A DNA stretch of 42,000 nucleotides. It comes from a virus. The stretch covers positions 1 to 42,000 of the IMG/VR virus record IMGVR_UViG_3300024346_000161; one strand, given 5' to 3'. Positions 8,109-17,953 of this stretch are shown in pieces. The number at the start of each line of letters is the position of its first letter. The stretch's first letter is position 1. The translations under genes and the position numbers were made by a program. Below the pieces are notes generated by a model. That model made no database searches and was not told the DNA's origin. It saw only the letters and a list, made by a program, of their open reading frames with translations.

Positions 8109-8726
8109 TTAAGCCTCTAGTGATTTTTTTATATCTTTTTGTAGAGAAGATACTTCTCCTTTGTCCTTTCTCAAAGATTTTACAAGAATTCTTTTAATAT
8201 CAGCATCTGCCATTTTAATTAACATCTCAGTAGATTTCATTCTACATTCAAGTTTAATGGTTGCAACATATTTTTTAAGAGTTTCATTTTCATCACCAAG
8301 TGCATCCATATTTGTAATAATATCCTCTTCAGTAGCTTCTAATGAGCTTTTCTTTAGGTCAAATGCAGCGTCTCCACTACTTGAACCAATTGAGCGACTT
8401 GAACTTCTACCCATTGAAGAACTTGTTGAATATGAATATGGATCCTCTTCAGCACTTGCTTCAGCCTCTGCTTGTAACTCTTCAAGTTGCTCTTGTTCGA
8501 TTTGAAGTTTTCCTAATTCAATTCTAACTTCAACCAACTTGTCTCCAAGCTGTCTCAACTTTCGCTTTTTCATAGGATTCATAAAGATACCTTTAATCCA
8601 ATCAAAAAATCCTTCATTAAGTAGTTCATTGATTCTATCTTCAGTCAATTCTCCCCCATGAATTCTGTGAATCTCTTGGACCATTTCACTCATTTGATAT
8701 TCCTCAAATAGCTTTACTTTTTTCAT
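8109..8726 (-). CDS. Leader-bearing coiled-coil protein, 205 aa
   Basis: The N terminus MKKVKLFEEYQMSEM is the shared leader with a changed cleavage region; further potential sites follow at RINELLNEGFFDWIKG (about residues 31-46). The GFFDWIKGIF segment is amphipathic and could touch membrane. Residues 60-110 and 125-205 are strongly charged coiled coil (LGKLQIEQEQLEELQAEAEA), separated by a Ser/Tyr-rich linker. Leader plus long coiled coil resembles prohead core or internal proteins in general character. Function is not otherwise identified. Confidence 0.85.
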   Translation of the reverse strand: MKKVKLFEEYQMSEMVQEIHRIHGGELTEDRINELLNEGFFDWIKGIFMNPMKKRKLRQLGDKLVEVRIELGKLQIEQEQLEELQAEAEASAEEDPYSYSTSSSMGRSSSRSIGSSSGDAAFDLKKSSLEATEEDIITNMDALGDENETLKKYVATIKLECRMKSTEMLIKMADADIKRILVKSLRKDKGEVSSLQKDIKKSLEA

Positions 8727-8727
8727 A

Positions 8728-9429
8728 TTAAAAACTTGGAATACCTCCTATTTTTTTAGCTCTTTCTCTCCATAAATTTAACACATTGTTTCTTTCCTCG
8801 TCTGAGAGATCTTGTGTATCTAGGTATCTATTGACAGCGTCTGACATCGGCTCTTTTCTCTTTTTTGCCTCAAATCTTAATCCATGTAAATTTGCGTCAA
8901 CCTCTTTAGGTAACATCAAATAAGTTGATTGCGGAAGCAATCCTTGTGTTATCAAACTTCTTGTAAAAGAGTCATCTTCACTTGGTTTTCCAGGTCTGTA
9001 GTTTCCAATTCCCTCTCCTCCTTGTGTGATGTGTTCCATTTCATGTCTCATTACATCTGCCAAGTGCATATAAATATCTTGCCAATATCCTGGAAGCCAT
9101 TCAGAAGTAACTCCAAAATCAATAATAATAAATGGTGTTTGATCAGTATCATCCTCTTCATCATAATCTCTACTATCAGCTCCAGTAGAATCTAAAACTT
9201 TAAATCCATCTATTTTTTGGCCATGTGCTTTGTCAAAATAAATTGTTGCATTAAGATCAAATTCTAATCCTTGTAATTCAACAACTTCACTAAATTCAGA
9301 TGATTTTGCTCCAGAATTCCAATCCTGAATCCATTGTCTAAATGTAGCCTTCACCAATTGTGATGCTATTCCATCGTATTTACTACGACCTTCATTTAAA
9401 AATGATTCAAAATTGTTTAAATACTTCAT
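8728..9429 (-). CDS. Leader-bearing HExxH metalloprotease-like protein, 233 aa
   Basis: A divergent leader, MKYLNNFESFLNEG, precedes a soluble domain. Residues 129-133 are HEMEH in the helix LADVMRHEMEHITQGGEG, the HExxH zinc signature of gluzincin/metzincin-type proteases. Possible third ligands lie in the E-rich region that follows (KEVDANLHGLRFEAKKR). If packaged and injected, it could cleave a host protein; a role in virion maturation is the alternative. It begins the run of leader genes, with a terminator upstream separating it from the fibre genes. Confidence 0.85.
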   Translation of the reverse strand: MKYLNNFESFLNEGRSKYDGIASQLVKATFRQWIQDWNSGAKSSEFSEVVELQGLEFDLNATIYFDKAHGQKIDGFKVLDSTGADSRDYDEEDDTDQTPFIIIDFGVTSEWLPGYWQDIYMHLADVMRHEMEHITQGGEGIGNYRPGKPSEDDSFTRSLITQGLLPQSTYLMLPKEVDANLHGLRFEAKKRKEPMSDAVNRYLDTQDLSDEERNNVLNLWRERAKKIGGIPSF

Positions 9430-9477
9430 ATCTATTATATATTAATTTAAAAATATGTTTATTTTTATTTCATAAAA

Positions 9478-9502
9478 AAACCGCCCATTTCTGAGCGGTT
9501 TT
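9478..9502 (-). terminator. Intrinsic terminator after the fibre genes
   Basis: On the minus strand AAACCGC, a ten-base loop and GCGGTTT are followed by a run of T. It lies downstream of the 9520-9747 gene and separates the fibre block from the leader cassette. Confidence 0.8.
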
Positions 9503-9519
9503 GAATTGTTTTAATCATT

Positions 9520-9747
9520 TTAACATTGTCCAATTATTGATGCAACTAATGAACCCGTTGTCTCTAAACTTCCAACTTGTATACATTCTATTACCGAACT
9601 ACCCGATGGAAGTGATTGCCATCCACTATCTGTATTTTCACAATCATTGTATCGATATTCTCCACTTCCTCCAATTGCTTGTACTTCAACTAAAACACAT
9701 GAAGATGCAGTTCCACCACCACTAAAATTTCCTCTAACTGTTATCAT
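9520..9747 (-). CDS. Small Cys-containing structural-type protein, 75 aa
   Basis: The sequence is rich in Gly, Ser, Thr and Val, with four cysteines (ASSCVLVEV, YNDCENT, VIECIQV, final GQC), predicted beta and without a signal peptide. It directly follows the long collagen-like fibre gene by 15 bases, so a fibre-tip or assembly role is possible. I do not recognise a family. Confidence 0.7.
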   Translation of the reverse strand: MITVRGNFSGGGTASSCVLVEVQAIGGSGEYRYNDCENTDSGWQSLPSGSSVIECIQVGSLETTGSLVASIIGQC

Positions 9748-9762
9748 ATCTCTATATATTTG

Positions 9763-12700
9763 TTATACTGGGCAGTTTGGATTATATAGTGTCAATGTAA
9801 CTGTAAATCCTTTATCCACTGGATTTCCATTTTTTACAGTAATATGGTAGTGACAAAAATCATTAATTGGATATGGTTGAAATTGACCAAGCAATGCACT
9901 TACTGTTTCCATTTTATTTCCACCATTATGTGTCCATGCAGGACCTACGGTTTGAGCACCAGATGAATCCGTCTCAACAATTTGATAATCAACATTTGCA
10001 CCAGCGCCAAAGTTATCTTGATCGTATGATGAATCGATTTGAACTATTAACCAGCCATCTAAATAACTTTTATATGGAATTAATATAAATGCATCTTGTA
10101 CATTTGTTGCATCTACAGGTACTCCTTGTGCAACTGGGTTAATCGATATTTGTTCATAACATAGATAATCCGGAATTGAGCCTCCACTTCCAGCTGGACC
10201 TTGTATACCTTGGAATCCTTGAGGACCTATTGGTCCAGGTACTGTTGATGCGGCTCCGGTAAATCCTTGGAAACCTCTAAGTCCCTGCGCTCCAGTAGCT
10301 CCTTGCGCTCCAGTAGCTCCTTGTGCTCCAGTAGCTCCTTGTGCTCCTTGCGATCCAGCAGCTCCGGAAGTTCCAGTAGAACCTTGGAAACCTTGGAAAC
10401 CTCTAACCCCTTGTGATCCAGTTGCTCCTTGCGCTCCAATAGCTCCAGTAAATCCTTGGAAACCTTGGAAACCTTGCGCTCCAGTTGATCCTGTAGTTCC
10501 AACAGAACCTTGTGGTCCGGTTGATCCAGTAAATCCTTGGAAACCTTGGAAACCTTGTGCTCCAATAGAACCCGTTACTCCAGTATTTCCTTGGAAACCT
10601 TGTGCTCCTGTAGCTCCTTGTACTCCTGTAGCTCCAACGGAACCTTGCGGTCCAGTTGCTCCTTGTACTCCATTAGTACCATTTGTACCTGCAGTTCCTT
10701 GTGCTCCAGTTGCTCCTTGTGCTCCTGTAGCTCCAGTTGTTCCAGTATTACCTTGGAAGCCTTGGAAACCTCTAAGACCTTGGAATCCCTGTGCTCCAAT
10801 TGCTCCATTTATACCTGTGGATCCTTGTGCTCCTGTAGCTCCTTGTGCTCCTGTAGCTCCTGTTGTACCCGTTTGACCAATAGGACCCTGAGCACCCTGC
10901 GCTCCAGTAGAACCTGTTGCTCCAGTATTACCTTGAAAACCTTGAAAACCTTGTGTACCTTGAGATCCTGTAGCTCCTGTAGATCCGGTTGCTCCAGTAT
11001 TACCTTGGAAACCTTGGAAACCTCTAAAACCTTGTGCTCCATTAATACCATCTATACCTGCAGCTCCTTGTGCTCCTGTAGCTCCCTGTGTTCCAGTAGA
11101 ACCAGCTGCTCCAGTATTACCTTGGAAACCTTGGAAACCTCTAGCACCTTGAGCTCCTTGTGCTCCATCAATACCATTTGTACCATTTGTACCTGCAGTT
11201 CCTTGTGCTCCAGTTGATCCTTGTGCTCCAGTTGCTCCTTGTGCTCCAGTATTACCTTGAATACCTTGTAAACCTTGGTCTCCAATTGGTCCTTGTTCAC
11301 CTTGAGCACCTGTTGCTCCTTGTGGTCCTGTAGAACCTTGTGCTCCTATAGATCCTTGAGTACCTGTATTTCCTTTATTATTATAAGAAATACTTGCAAT
11401 ATCATTAGCAAATGTACCACCATTTGCAACAATCGGAGTTACATTGTATGAAATATATCCCCATCCATTCAAATCAGGAATAATGCTAGTAACTTCATAG
11501 ATACCAAAATTATGATTTGCTCCTACAATATAAACACTTAATGTTGTTCCAATTTGAATTCCATTTAACCATGATTGTAATGATTCTGAATTCATTCCAA
11601 CAGTATTAATACTTATCTGGATGGTTGATGCAAATGTTCCTGAGCTTGAACCCCATCTTCCTGTTTCATTAATTAAAGGTAATCTTTCTAATCTAATTGA
11701 ATTACTTCCATCATTTCCTTCAATACCCTGGAATCCTTGTGCTCCTTGTGCTCCAATAGAACCAGTAGGTCCTTGAACTCCTTGAGAACCTGTTGCTCCC
11801 TGTGCTCCAGTAGAACCTGTTGCTCCTTGGTCTCCTTGAATACCTTGTAAACCTTGATCTCCAATTGGTCCTTGTATACCTTGTGCTCCTGTAGTACCTT
11901 GGTCTCCTGTAGCACCTTGGTCTCCTGTAGATCCTTGAGAACCCACAGCTCCCTGTGCTCCTGTAGCTCCTTGTGTTCCATCAATTCCAGCTATTCCTTG
12001 TTCACCTTGTGCACCTTGTGCTCCATCAACTCCAGTATCACCTTGTGCTCCTGTAGCTCCCTGTGCTCCTGTAGCTCCCTGTGCTCCATCAACACCACTT
12101 AATCCATCGTTACCAATTTCTCCTTGTGGTCCTTGAATACCTTGTAAACCTTGGTCTCCGATTGGTCCTTGTTCACCTTGAGCACCTGTTGCTCCTTGGT
12201 CTCCTTGAATACCTTGTAAACCTTGGTCTCCGATTGGTCCTTGTTCACCTTGAGCACCTGTTGCTCCATCAACTCCATCAACTCCATCATTTCCAGCTAT
12301 TCCTTGCGCACCTTGTGCTCCATCAATACCATTTGTACCATTTGTACCTGCAGTTCCTTGCGCTCCAGTTGCACCTTGTGTTCCCGTAGCACCTTGGTCT
12401 CCTGTAGCTCCTTGTGCTCCAGCAGAACCTTGTGTTCCGGTTGCACCTTGTGCTCCATCAACTCCACTAAGTCCATCAGCACCAACAGAACCTTGAGGTC
12501 CAGTTAATCCTTGTGGACCTAAAGGTCCTTGAGTTCCTTGATAACCTTGATAACCTTGATGTCCAATAATACCTTGGAAACCTTGATCTCCAATTGGACC
12601 TTGAATACCCTGATCTCCTTGGATACCCTGATCACCTGTAAAACCTTGAGCTCCTTCAATACCTTGATTACCTTGTTCACCTTGATAACCTTGGAAACCA

Positions 12701-14733
12701 ATTGAACCCTGTACTCCAATTGGACCTTGTATACCTTGGTCTCCAATTGGACCTTGTGGTCCCTGATCTCCTTGATCTCCTTTAGGACCTTCAGTAGCTC
12801 CTAACGTTGAAATTATATATGAATAATCAGAAATACCTTCAGTGTAAAATTTGATTGTTCTTGACTGATTATCATCATTTATTGCATATATTTGTACCAA
12901 TACTCTATCAGTTGGATCAACATATTGTGATGTTAAAAATAGATCCTGATATAAATCAGTAGGTGTATTTGCATCCGTATCCCATCCGATTAGGTCAGCA
13001 CTTGTAGTTCCCCATACACTTAATGGAGTACCATTCGAATCTGTATGAGTTACTTTAACATAAACTTGAACTGCATCATTTGCATCTGCCTTTGTAAAGT
13101 GCATTTTAAATTGTTGAATTCCTCCTGGAATTACCGCAACACCTAAACCAACTGGCGTAATAAATTGAGTAATTAATACATCTTGTTGAAGTGGATTCAG
13201 TGTTGTTGTAATGACTTGTTGTGCAGTATTTGTAGGTACTGGGCTAATTTCATTTAAGTCATTAACTCCACCTCCATTATTTACAATAATAACAGATTCA
13301 TTCATATAGAATGTTTGTCCATTTACAGAACCGCTTTGTCCTTGAAAACCTTGGTCACCCTTTAAACCTTGATGTCCTTGAGAACCTTGTACACCAACAT
13401 CTCCTTGATGTCCTTGATAACCTTGAAATCCAATAACACCTTGTTCACCTTGGTCACCCTGATGTCCTTGATAACCCTGAAATCCAATACTTCCTTGATA
13501 ACCTTGTACTCCAATTGGTCCAATTTCACCTTGAGTTCCTTGTAAACCTTGATCTCCAATATCACCTTGATATCCTTGAGGTCCGATTGGTCCAGTTTCA
13601 CCTTGATATCCTTGTAAACCTTGATCACCAGTTGATCCTTGTACACCAACAGGACCTTGTTCACCTTGAGAACCTTCAATACCCTGTGCTCCAATATCTC
13701 CCTGATCTCCTTTAGGACCTTGATATCCTTGTGTACCTATTGGTCCGATTTCACCTTGTGCTCCGATTGATCCTTGGGCTCCTTGAGCTCCAATTGCACC
13801 ATCAACACCACTAATTCCATCATTACCGGCAGGTCCTTGAGAACCTTGTGCTCCGATTGGTCCTTCAATACCTTGGTCTCCTTGAATACCTTGTAAACCT
13901 TGATCTCCGACCGGTCCTTGTATACCTTGGTCTCCAATTGGTCCCTGTTCACCTTGGTCTCCTTGAATACCTTGTAAACCCTGATCTCCAATTGGTCCTT
14001 GTAAACCTTGGTCTCCAATTGGTCCTTGTTCGCCTTGATTACCGGTTGCTCCTTGATCTCCTTGAATACCTTGTAAACCTTGATCTCCAATTGGTCCTTG
14101 TTCACCTTGATCTCCAATTGGTCCTTGTTCGCCTTGATTACCGGTTGCTCCTTGTGCTCCGGTGGATCCATCAATACCTTGGTCTCCTTGAATACCTTGT
14201 AAACCTTGATCACCTGTTGCTCCTTGTGCTCCAATAGATCCGGTTGCTCCAGCAACTCCTTGGGCTCCTGTTTGTCCTTGGGCTCCTATAGGTCCTAAAG
14301 AACCTTGTGCTCCAGCAACTCCTTGGCTACCCTGAATACCTTGATAACCTTGATAACCTCTAAGTCCCTGCGCTCCAGTAGAACCTGCAGCTCCTTGAGC
14401 TCCTTGAACCCCTTGAGGTCCTCCTCCATTTCCAATAGTATCTGTAGGTACCCATACTCTATCTCCAACCAGTGCTCCAGCCTCTATTAATGTAATATCA
14501 CCCTGTTGTACTACATATAATTTAAGTACCTTTTCGGTGTCATCATTGATATGAATGCTTCCATCGGCGTTTGTACCCATAACACGGTAACCTTGAATAA
14601 CTTGACCGATTAGGTCTAAGTTGTAATCCATTTCCGGATGATATAATGCTCTACCCAGATCTCCTGGATATAACGGATCATATTTACCGATCGGCCCTCT
14701 CATGTTAGAGTCTTGTAAATTGTCTTGTGCCAT
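9763..14733 (-). CDS. Collagen-like phage fibre protein, 1656 aa
   Basis: The N-terminal 100 residues ([20 protein letters not shown]) form a globular cap, probably the virion-attachment part. Gly-X-Y triplets fill roughly residues 108-460, 650-1005 and 1120-1510, with X-Y pairs dominated by AQ, PI, DQ, LQ, AT and FQ, which is a collagen-like triple-helix former. Two globular beta inserts interrupt them at about 464-648 and 1009-1120, and a C-terminal domain of about 143 residues ends the chain. The role is most likely a trimeric tail or head fibre that binds the host. Its repeated DNA will be prone to recombination and length change. The second insert resembles the domain in the plus-strand gene at 29972. 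Confidence 0.9.
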   Translation of the reverse strand: MAQDNLQDSNMRGPIGKYDPLYPGDLGRALYHPEMDYNLDLIGQVIQGYRVMGTNADGSIHINDDTEKVLKLYVVQQGDITLIEAGALVGDRVWVPTDTIGNGGGPQGVQGAQGAAGSTGAQGLRGYQGYQGIQGSQGVAGAQGSLGPIGAQGQTGAQGVAGATGSIGAQGATGDQGLQGIQGDQGIDGSTGAQGATGNQGEQGPIGDQGEQGPIGDQGLQGIQGDQGATGNQGEQGPIGDQGLQGPIGDQGLQGIQGDQGEQGPIGDQGIQGPVGDQGLQGIQGDQGIEGPIGAQGSQGPAGNDGISGVDGAIGAQGAQGSIGAQGEIGPIGTQGYQGPKGDQGDIGAQGIEGSQGEQGPVGVQGSTGDQGLQGYQGETGPIGPQGYQGDIGDQGLQGTQGEIGPIGVQGYQGSIGFQGYQGHQGDQGEQGVIGFQGYQGHQGDVGVQGSQGHQGLKGDQGFQGQSGSVNGQTFYMNESVIIVNNGGGVNDLNEISPVPTNTAQQVITTTLNPLQQDVLITQFITPVGLGVAVIPGGIQQFKMHFTKADANDAVQVYVKVTHTDSNGTPLSVWGTTSADLIGWDTDANTPTDLYQDLFLTSQYVDPTDRVLVQIYAINDDNQSRTIKFYTEGISDYSYIISTLGATEGPKGDQGDQGPQGPIGDQGIQGPIGVQGSIGFQGYQGEQGNQGIEGAQGFTGDQGIQGDQGIQGPIGDQGFQGIIGHQGYQGYQGTQGPLGPQGLTGPQGSVGADGLSGVDGAQGATGTQGSAGAQGATGDQGATGTQGATGAQGTAGTNGTNGIDGAQGAQGIAGNDGVDGVDGATGAQGEQGPIGDQGLQGIQGDQGATGAQGEQGPIGDQGLQGIQGPQGEIGNDGLSGVDGAQGATGAQGATGAQGDTGVDGAQGAQGEQGIAGIDGTQGATGAQGAVGSQGSTGDQGATGDQGTTGAQGIQGPIGDQGLQGIQGDQGATGSTGAQGATGSQGVQGPTGSIGAQGAQGFQGIEGNDGSNSIRLERLPLINETGRWGSSSGTFASTIQISINTVGMNSESLQSWLNGIQIGTTLSVYIVGANHNFGIYEVTSIIPDLNGWGYISYNVTPIVANGGTFANDIASISYNNKGNTGTQGSIGAQGSTGPQGATGAQGEQGPIGDQGLQGIQGNTGAQGATGAQGSTGAQGTAGTNGTNGIDGAQGAQGARGFQGFQGNTGAAGSTGTQGATGAQGAAGIDGINGAQGFRGFQGFQGNTGATGSTGATGSQGTQGFQGFQGNTGATGSTGAQGAQGPIGQTGTTGATGAQGATGAQGSTGINGAIGAQGFQGLRGFQGFQGNTGTTGATGAQGATGAQGTAGTNGTNGVQGATGPQGSVGATGVQGATGAQGFQGNTGVTGSIGAQGFQGFQGFTGSTGPQGSVGTTGSTGAQGFQGFQGFTGAIGAQGATGSQGVRGFQGFQGSTGTSGAAGSQGAQGATGAQGATGAQGATGAQGLRGFQGFTGAASTVPGPIGPQGFQGIQGPAGSGGSIPDYLCYEQISINPVAQGVPVDATNVQDAFILIPYKSYLDGWLIVQIDSSYDQDNFGAGANVDYQIVETDSSGAQTVGPAWTHNGGNKMETVSALLGQFQPYPINDFCHYHITVKNGNPVDKGFTVTLTLYNPNCPV

Positions 14734-14738
14734 TATTT

Positions 14739-15251
14739 TTATTTATATTTATTGTATACTTGTTTTAATGATTCCATTGCTTCAGGACTATGCATTTCTA
14801 ACCATCCGCATTCAATATAATTTATTTGTTGTAAAATATATTCACTAATCATAAGATTATCAAATGCCTTTCTAACTTCATTCATCGATGATGTGTAATC
14901 TCTATTAAGGGATTCTATTGAAAATGTGTCAATATTATTACTCTTTGAAATAAAATTAGTTTCACCATAATATACCATATTCTTATTGCTCTCATTTTTT
15001 AAGATTGTAAATTTCTTTAATTCAAATAATATTAATGGAAAACAATCCTCATGTTCAAACGTAGTTAGTGGAGCATACTTATTAATATATGCCTTTAACA
15101 CATCTAAATTGTCAAATGATGGAGTACTTTTTAAATTGTTTGATACATTATCTCGATATGAAAACGTTATATCTACAACTCTACCCTCATTTTGCTCAAA
15201 TTGATTAAGAGACTTCAATGCAATATTTAGCGAAATTCTATCTGTTATCAT
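14739..15251 (-). CDS. Hypothetical protein, 170 aa
   Basis: A soluble, mixed alpha/beta protein starting [20 protein letters not shown]. It lies five bases upstream of the fibre gene in the same direction and is probably co-expressed with it. I see no signal peptide, membrane segment or catalytic motif, and cannot assign a function. A fibre chaperone or connector would fit the position, but this is inference. Confidence 0.8.
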   Translation of the reverse strand: MITDRISLNIALKSLNQFEQNEGRVVDITFSYRDNVSNNLKSTPSFDNLDVLKAYINKYAPLTTFEHEDCFPLILFELKKFTILKNESNKNMVYYGETNFISKSNNIDTFSIESLNRDYTSSMNEVRKAFDNLMISEYILQQINYIECGWLEMHSPEAMESLKQVYNKYK

Positions 15252-15253
15252 TG

Positions 15254-15646
15254 TTACTTAAAATATTTACTTAAGAAAAAAGTTATTATTGCACCACTCG
15301 CTGTTAAAATGGCAATAAGCACCTTTTGAACTGTGTTTTTCCAACGAACTAGTTCTTTGTGTTCTTCAATGATTAAATCAAGTTCAACCTTCCAATCCTC
15401 TTGAGATTCTCTAAAGTCAGAGTTTTTCTTATTCTCTACAATAACGCCGTCGAATGGATTCAGGAGTTGTTTTTTCAATTCTCTGATCTCATTTTTCATT
15501 TCATTTTGGTTTTCAACCAATTTTTCTAAAGTGTTTTCGATTTGTATGTAGTTAGGGTCTTCAATTCGTCTTTTGAATGAAGAAAACAAATCATAAAGTT
15601 CAAGAATCATCTCTTGTGGGCTTCTCTCTTGGTTCATATACAACAA
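15254..15646 (-). CDS. Coiled-coil protein with C-terminal membrane anchor, 130 aa
   Basis: Residues 15-95 are predominantly charged heptad-like coiled coil (LEKLVENQNEMKNEIRELKK). Residues 105-126 (VQKVLIAILTASGAIITFFL) form one transmembrane helix with a short basic tail, SKYFK. A soluble N-terminal coiled coil plus C-terminal anchor resembles small phage tail-anchored or holin-associated proteins of unknown role. It is three bases upstream of the next gene. No lysis function can be proven. Confidence 0.75.
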   Translation of the reverse strand: MLYMNQERSPQEMILELYDLFSSFKRRIEDPNYIQIENTLEKLVENQNEMKNEIRELKKQLLNPFDGVIVENKKNSDFRESQEDWKVELDLIIEEHKELVRWKNTVQKVLIAILTASGAIITFFLSKYFK

Positions 15647-15647
15647 T

Positions 15648-15689
15648 GGGTCTTTTTAGTCTAGATTATATATCTAACTAAAAAGACCC
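15648..15689. terminator. Bidirectional-looking terminator hairpin
   Basis: GGGTCTTTTTAGT and its exact complement ACTAAAAAGACCC are 16 bases apart, with TAGAT/ATCTA extending the stem. Runs of T on one side and A on the other allow function in either direction. It separates the fibre operon from leader genes upstream. Confidence 0.75.
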
Positions 15690-15719
15690 AATATTAGGAT
15701 TATATGTATATGTTATTTA

Positions 15720-16178
15720 TTACTCTATTCCTGATCCAATTTCAGGAGAACCGTAATGTGCGATCCATTCCTCTCTGGTCATATTTGCAGCTTGTGCTTG
15801 CATACCTAGGAAATCATTTTCGTGATAAACTGTTTCTGATTCTAAAACTTTACCATTTTTTTCGATAGCTTCTAAAGTTTCTGGTAATTGTCTAATCGCA
15901 ACACCAAATTGATCATTCCATCTTTCAGATTTATATCCAGTACAATACTTAGTTTTAAGTTCTTCATGGAATGCAAATACTCCGCCTGGAATATTTACGA
16001 TGATTGTGCCTTTTGGTAAGGTTACATTAATATAGTCTCCAATTCTTGCGCCTGTTACATCCTTTTTTAATTCATATTTTGAATTATCTAAGGTTGTATA
16101 TGTTCTAGCTGAAGTACCAGATACTGAACGTAGAGTTACTTCATTTAAGTAATCTTCAAATAATTTTACTTTTTTCAT
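15720..16178 (-). CDS. Leader-bearing hypothetical protein, 152 aa
   Basis: The N terminus MKKVKLFEDYLNE is the shared leader; the mature part would start at VTLRSVSGTS. The rest is a beta-rich soluble domain (DYINVTLPKGTIIVNIPGGV) followed by a helical C terminus (QAQAANMTREEWIAHYG). It is separated by six bases from the polyprotein-like gene upstream and by a terminator from the fibre block. No family is recognised. Confidence 0.85.
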   Translation of the reverse strand: MKKVKLFEDYLNEVTLRSVSGTSARTYTTLDNSKYELKKDVTGARIGDYINVTLPKGTIIVNIPGGVFAFHEELKTKYCTGYKSERWNDQFGVAIRQLPETLEAIEKNGKVLESETVYHENDFLGMQAQAANMTREEWIAHYGSPEIGSGIE

Positions 16179-16184
16179 GTCTTA

Positions 16185-17174
16185 TTATAATTTTTTTGGC
16201 CATATTATTAGTGTTCCTGGATCGTTCCATTCAAACCACCATCCTGTTTTTTCAACAGCGCCTCTAACCTGTTTTAGAATACCATTAGCATATTTTGCTG
16301 AACTATTGTAATAATCAAATATTTTATTGCCACTCATCTCTTCACCATTATCTCCAGCAACCCAAATTCCTTCAGTTTGTCCGTTGAATTCCTCAGAAGT
16401 TCTAACAGTTTTAATTTTGTATTTTGTTTCTAATAGATTCATCAATGCATCTCTGTCGAGTTCTTTTGCTTCATTAACTAAAGATTCATCAACTGGAACT
16501 AATTTGCCATCCTTAATCCATTGATTAATTTCAGCATCATTTAAAATGAATTTATTATCTGGATTTTTATCACCAGTAATAATCCATTTTTGGCCAAACG
16601 CCATTTTTCTAGTAATTGTATAAATTGAACCTTTATTTGGAATGTATTCAAAGGAATCACCCATTTCAAAACTTTTAGCTTCATTAACTAGAGATTCATT
16701 AACTTTTTTCTTAAGATACTTATTAGCATCTCTAACGATAAAATCCTGTGATTCTCCTTCAGCTCGAGCAACTACATCACCATTTGGTTTAACATTTGTA
16801 ATTGTTACAATTTTAACACCATCAACATGATTCCATTCCCATGAATCGCCTACTTTGAATTTAGCTTCATTAACAGTTGATTCATTCAAATGATTCATAA
16901 TTATCATTTCAACATCAAATGGACTTAAAGTATTTGATAGAATACCAATATCCTCAAGATTCATTCTTATTTGTTTAGCTGCCAATTCAGCGTCCTTACC
17001 AATAAGTGATTTATTTTTCTTTAGGACTTTATTAATAGCACCAAGAGCCTCTTTTGGTATATAATCTGCGTATAACTGTGCATTTTTATCCAGTTCTCCT
17101 AGAATTTTTGCAGCAATTTCCTCAGTACTTTTGGCCTCTGCAATAAATTGCTCAAACAATATTACTTTTTTCAT
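16185..17174 (-). CDS. Leader-bearing polyprotein-like protein with repeated cleavage-type sites, 329 aa
   Basis: The leader MKKVILFEQFIAEAK ends in FIAEA, as does the T4 internal protein III leader as I recall it. Inside, the site-like string recurs three times: NESTVNEAK, NESLVNEAK and DESLVNEAK. They cut the chain into four parts: a helical module (about 15-95), two homologous small beta modules (FKVGDSWEW and FEMGDSFEY openings) and a C-terminal domain of about 95 residues (ELDRDALMNLLETKY onward). The repeats look like prohead-protease sites that would split the precursor into separate peptides inside the head. Internal duplication of the middle module is clear from the sequence; processing is inferred. 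Confidence 0.85.
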   Translation of the reverse strand: MKKVILFEQFIAEAKSTEEIAAKILGELDKNAQLYADYIPKEALGAINKVLKKNKSLIGKDAELAAKQIRMNLEDIGILSNTLSPFDVEMIIMNHLNESTVNEAKFKVGDSWEWNHVDGVKIVTITNVKPNGDVVARAEGESQDFIVRDANKYLKKKVNESLVNEAKSFEMGDSFEYIPNKGSIYTITRKMAFGQKWIITGDKNPDNKFILNDAEINQWIKDGKLVPVDESLVNEAKELDRDALMNLLETKYKIKTVRTSEEFNGQTEGIWVAGDNGEEMSGNKIFDYYNSSAKYANGILKQVRGAVEKTGWWFEWNDPGTLIIWPKKL

Positions 17175-17391
17175 GTTTTATCTTTCTTTTATATAATAGT
17201 CGAAATAAGATGGATAGTCCAAAGAATAACGCCGCAACGCAATACAAAGCGAAGTTCGCTCTCCACAAACTTCCAGTTGCCTGTATCAACCAATACTGAA
17301 CTATGTCGAACCCCAGTGGATTGAAGAACAGGGCCACCATCATCGACAGAGTTGCTAATCTGTCTAGTTTTTTTATTTCCGCGTTTTTCAC
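17152..17391 (-). CDS. Two-helix membrane protein, 79 aa
   Basis: The start is GTG at 17391 (VKNAEIKKLDRLATLSMMV). Two hydrophobic segments, about residues 12-37 (LATLSMMVALFFNPLGF) and 42-62 (ANFALYCVAALFFGLSILF), precede a basic tail KRKIKHEKSN, giving a hairpin topology. An ATG at 17404 opens an overlapping frame of similar length, but that frame lacks hydrophobic logic. The gene overlaps the next start by 23 bases. Function unknown; small membrane hairpins in phages are often lysis or exclusion proteins. Confidence 0.65.
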   Translation of the reverse strand: MKNAEIKKLDRLATLSMMVALFFNPLGFDIVQYWLIQATGSLWRANFALYCVAALFFGLSILFRLLYKRKIKHEKSNIV

Positions 17392-17419
17392 TATCTCCGT
17401 CCATTTTTTATTAATTTGA

Positions 17420-17917
17420 TTATGCCTCGAAATACATTTCCTCGAAATGCAATATATCTAATTTACTATTGATGTCAATTAGTTCAAGGGCTGCTAAAAG
17501 ATCTGAATATTCAATAACTGAATCGGTTTGAATTTGTCTATATCCTTGTAAGAAATCGAACGTTGCTAAATCAATTCCAAAGATTGCTTGAGAATCTTTT
17601 ACATACTTATTAAAAAGGTCTAATTCTAATTTATAAGCCTTTTCGATAATATCTGGCAAACTTGTAAAATCAAAGTTCATAGTTACATTTGGTAATACCG
17701 GGGTTGCATTCCAATCAACTAGATACTTTTGTAATTTTTGAGCATGCTCTAATTCACTTGCAGTTTCTCCAGCAAAGAATGCAGCTGCATTTTTGTAATT
17801 TTTATCCATGCACCAATTATGTGCTGCATTGTAAAAATAGTGTGCTGTAAATTCGTCACCAATTCGTGAATTTAATGCGCTTACAACAGCTTCGTTTAAT
17901 GTAATTGGTTTAACCAT
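17420..17917 (-). CDS. Ferritin-like protein, 165 aa
   Basis: The length and four-helix pattern fit bacterial non-haem ferritin (FtnA, about 165 aa). Diiron ligands visible are Glu22 (GDEFTAHYFYNAA), Glu55 and His58 (SELEHAQK), Glu98 (AYKLELDLFNKY) and Gln130 (YRQIQTDS). The Glu usually following that Gln by three positions is Ser, so the third iron site may be altered. Ferritins oxidise Fe(II) and store iron in a 24-mer shell. In a phage it could protect from oxidative damage or hold iron, or be a host-derived gene with a new use. It is flanked by membrane and lysin genes on the same strand. Confidence 0.85.
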   Translation of the reverse strand: MVKPITLNEAVVSALNSRIGDEFTAHYFYNAAHNWCMDKNYKNAAAFFAGETASELEHAQKLQKYLVDWNATPVLPNVTMNFDFTSLPDIIEKAYKLELDLFNKYVKDSQAIFGIDLATFDFLQGYRQIQTDSVIEYSDLLAALELIDINSKLDILHFEEMYFEA

Positions 17918-17953
17918 CTTAAATGTATTTTTTATTAGTATTAGATTATATAT

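Noticed and set aside
10537-11217. Long Ser/Cys/Thr-rich plus-strand frame opposite the fibre gene
   Set aside because: It is the antisense shadow of Gly-X-Y codons; several similar frames occur wherever the repeat is, none with a leader or sensible composition.
9763-14733. CRISPR-like periodic repeats
   Set aside because: The periodicity is codon-level (multiples of 9 bases) and encodes Gly-X-Y; there are no unique spacers between fixed repeats.
17189-17404. ATG-started 71-codon frame overlapping the two-helix membrane gene
   Set aside because: Its product is compositionally odd, while the other frame gives a clear two-helix membrane protein from a GTG.
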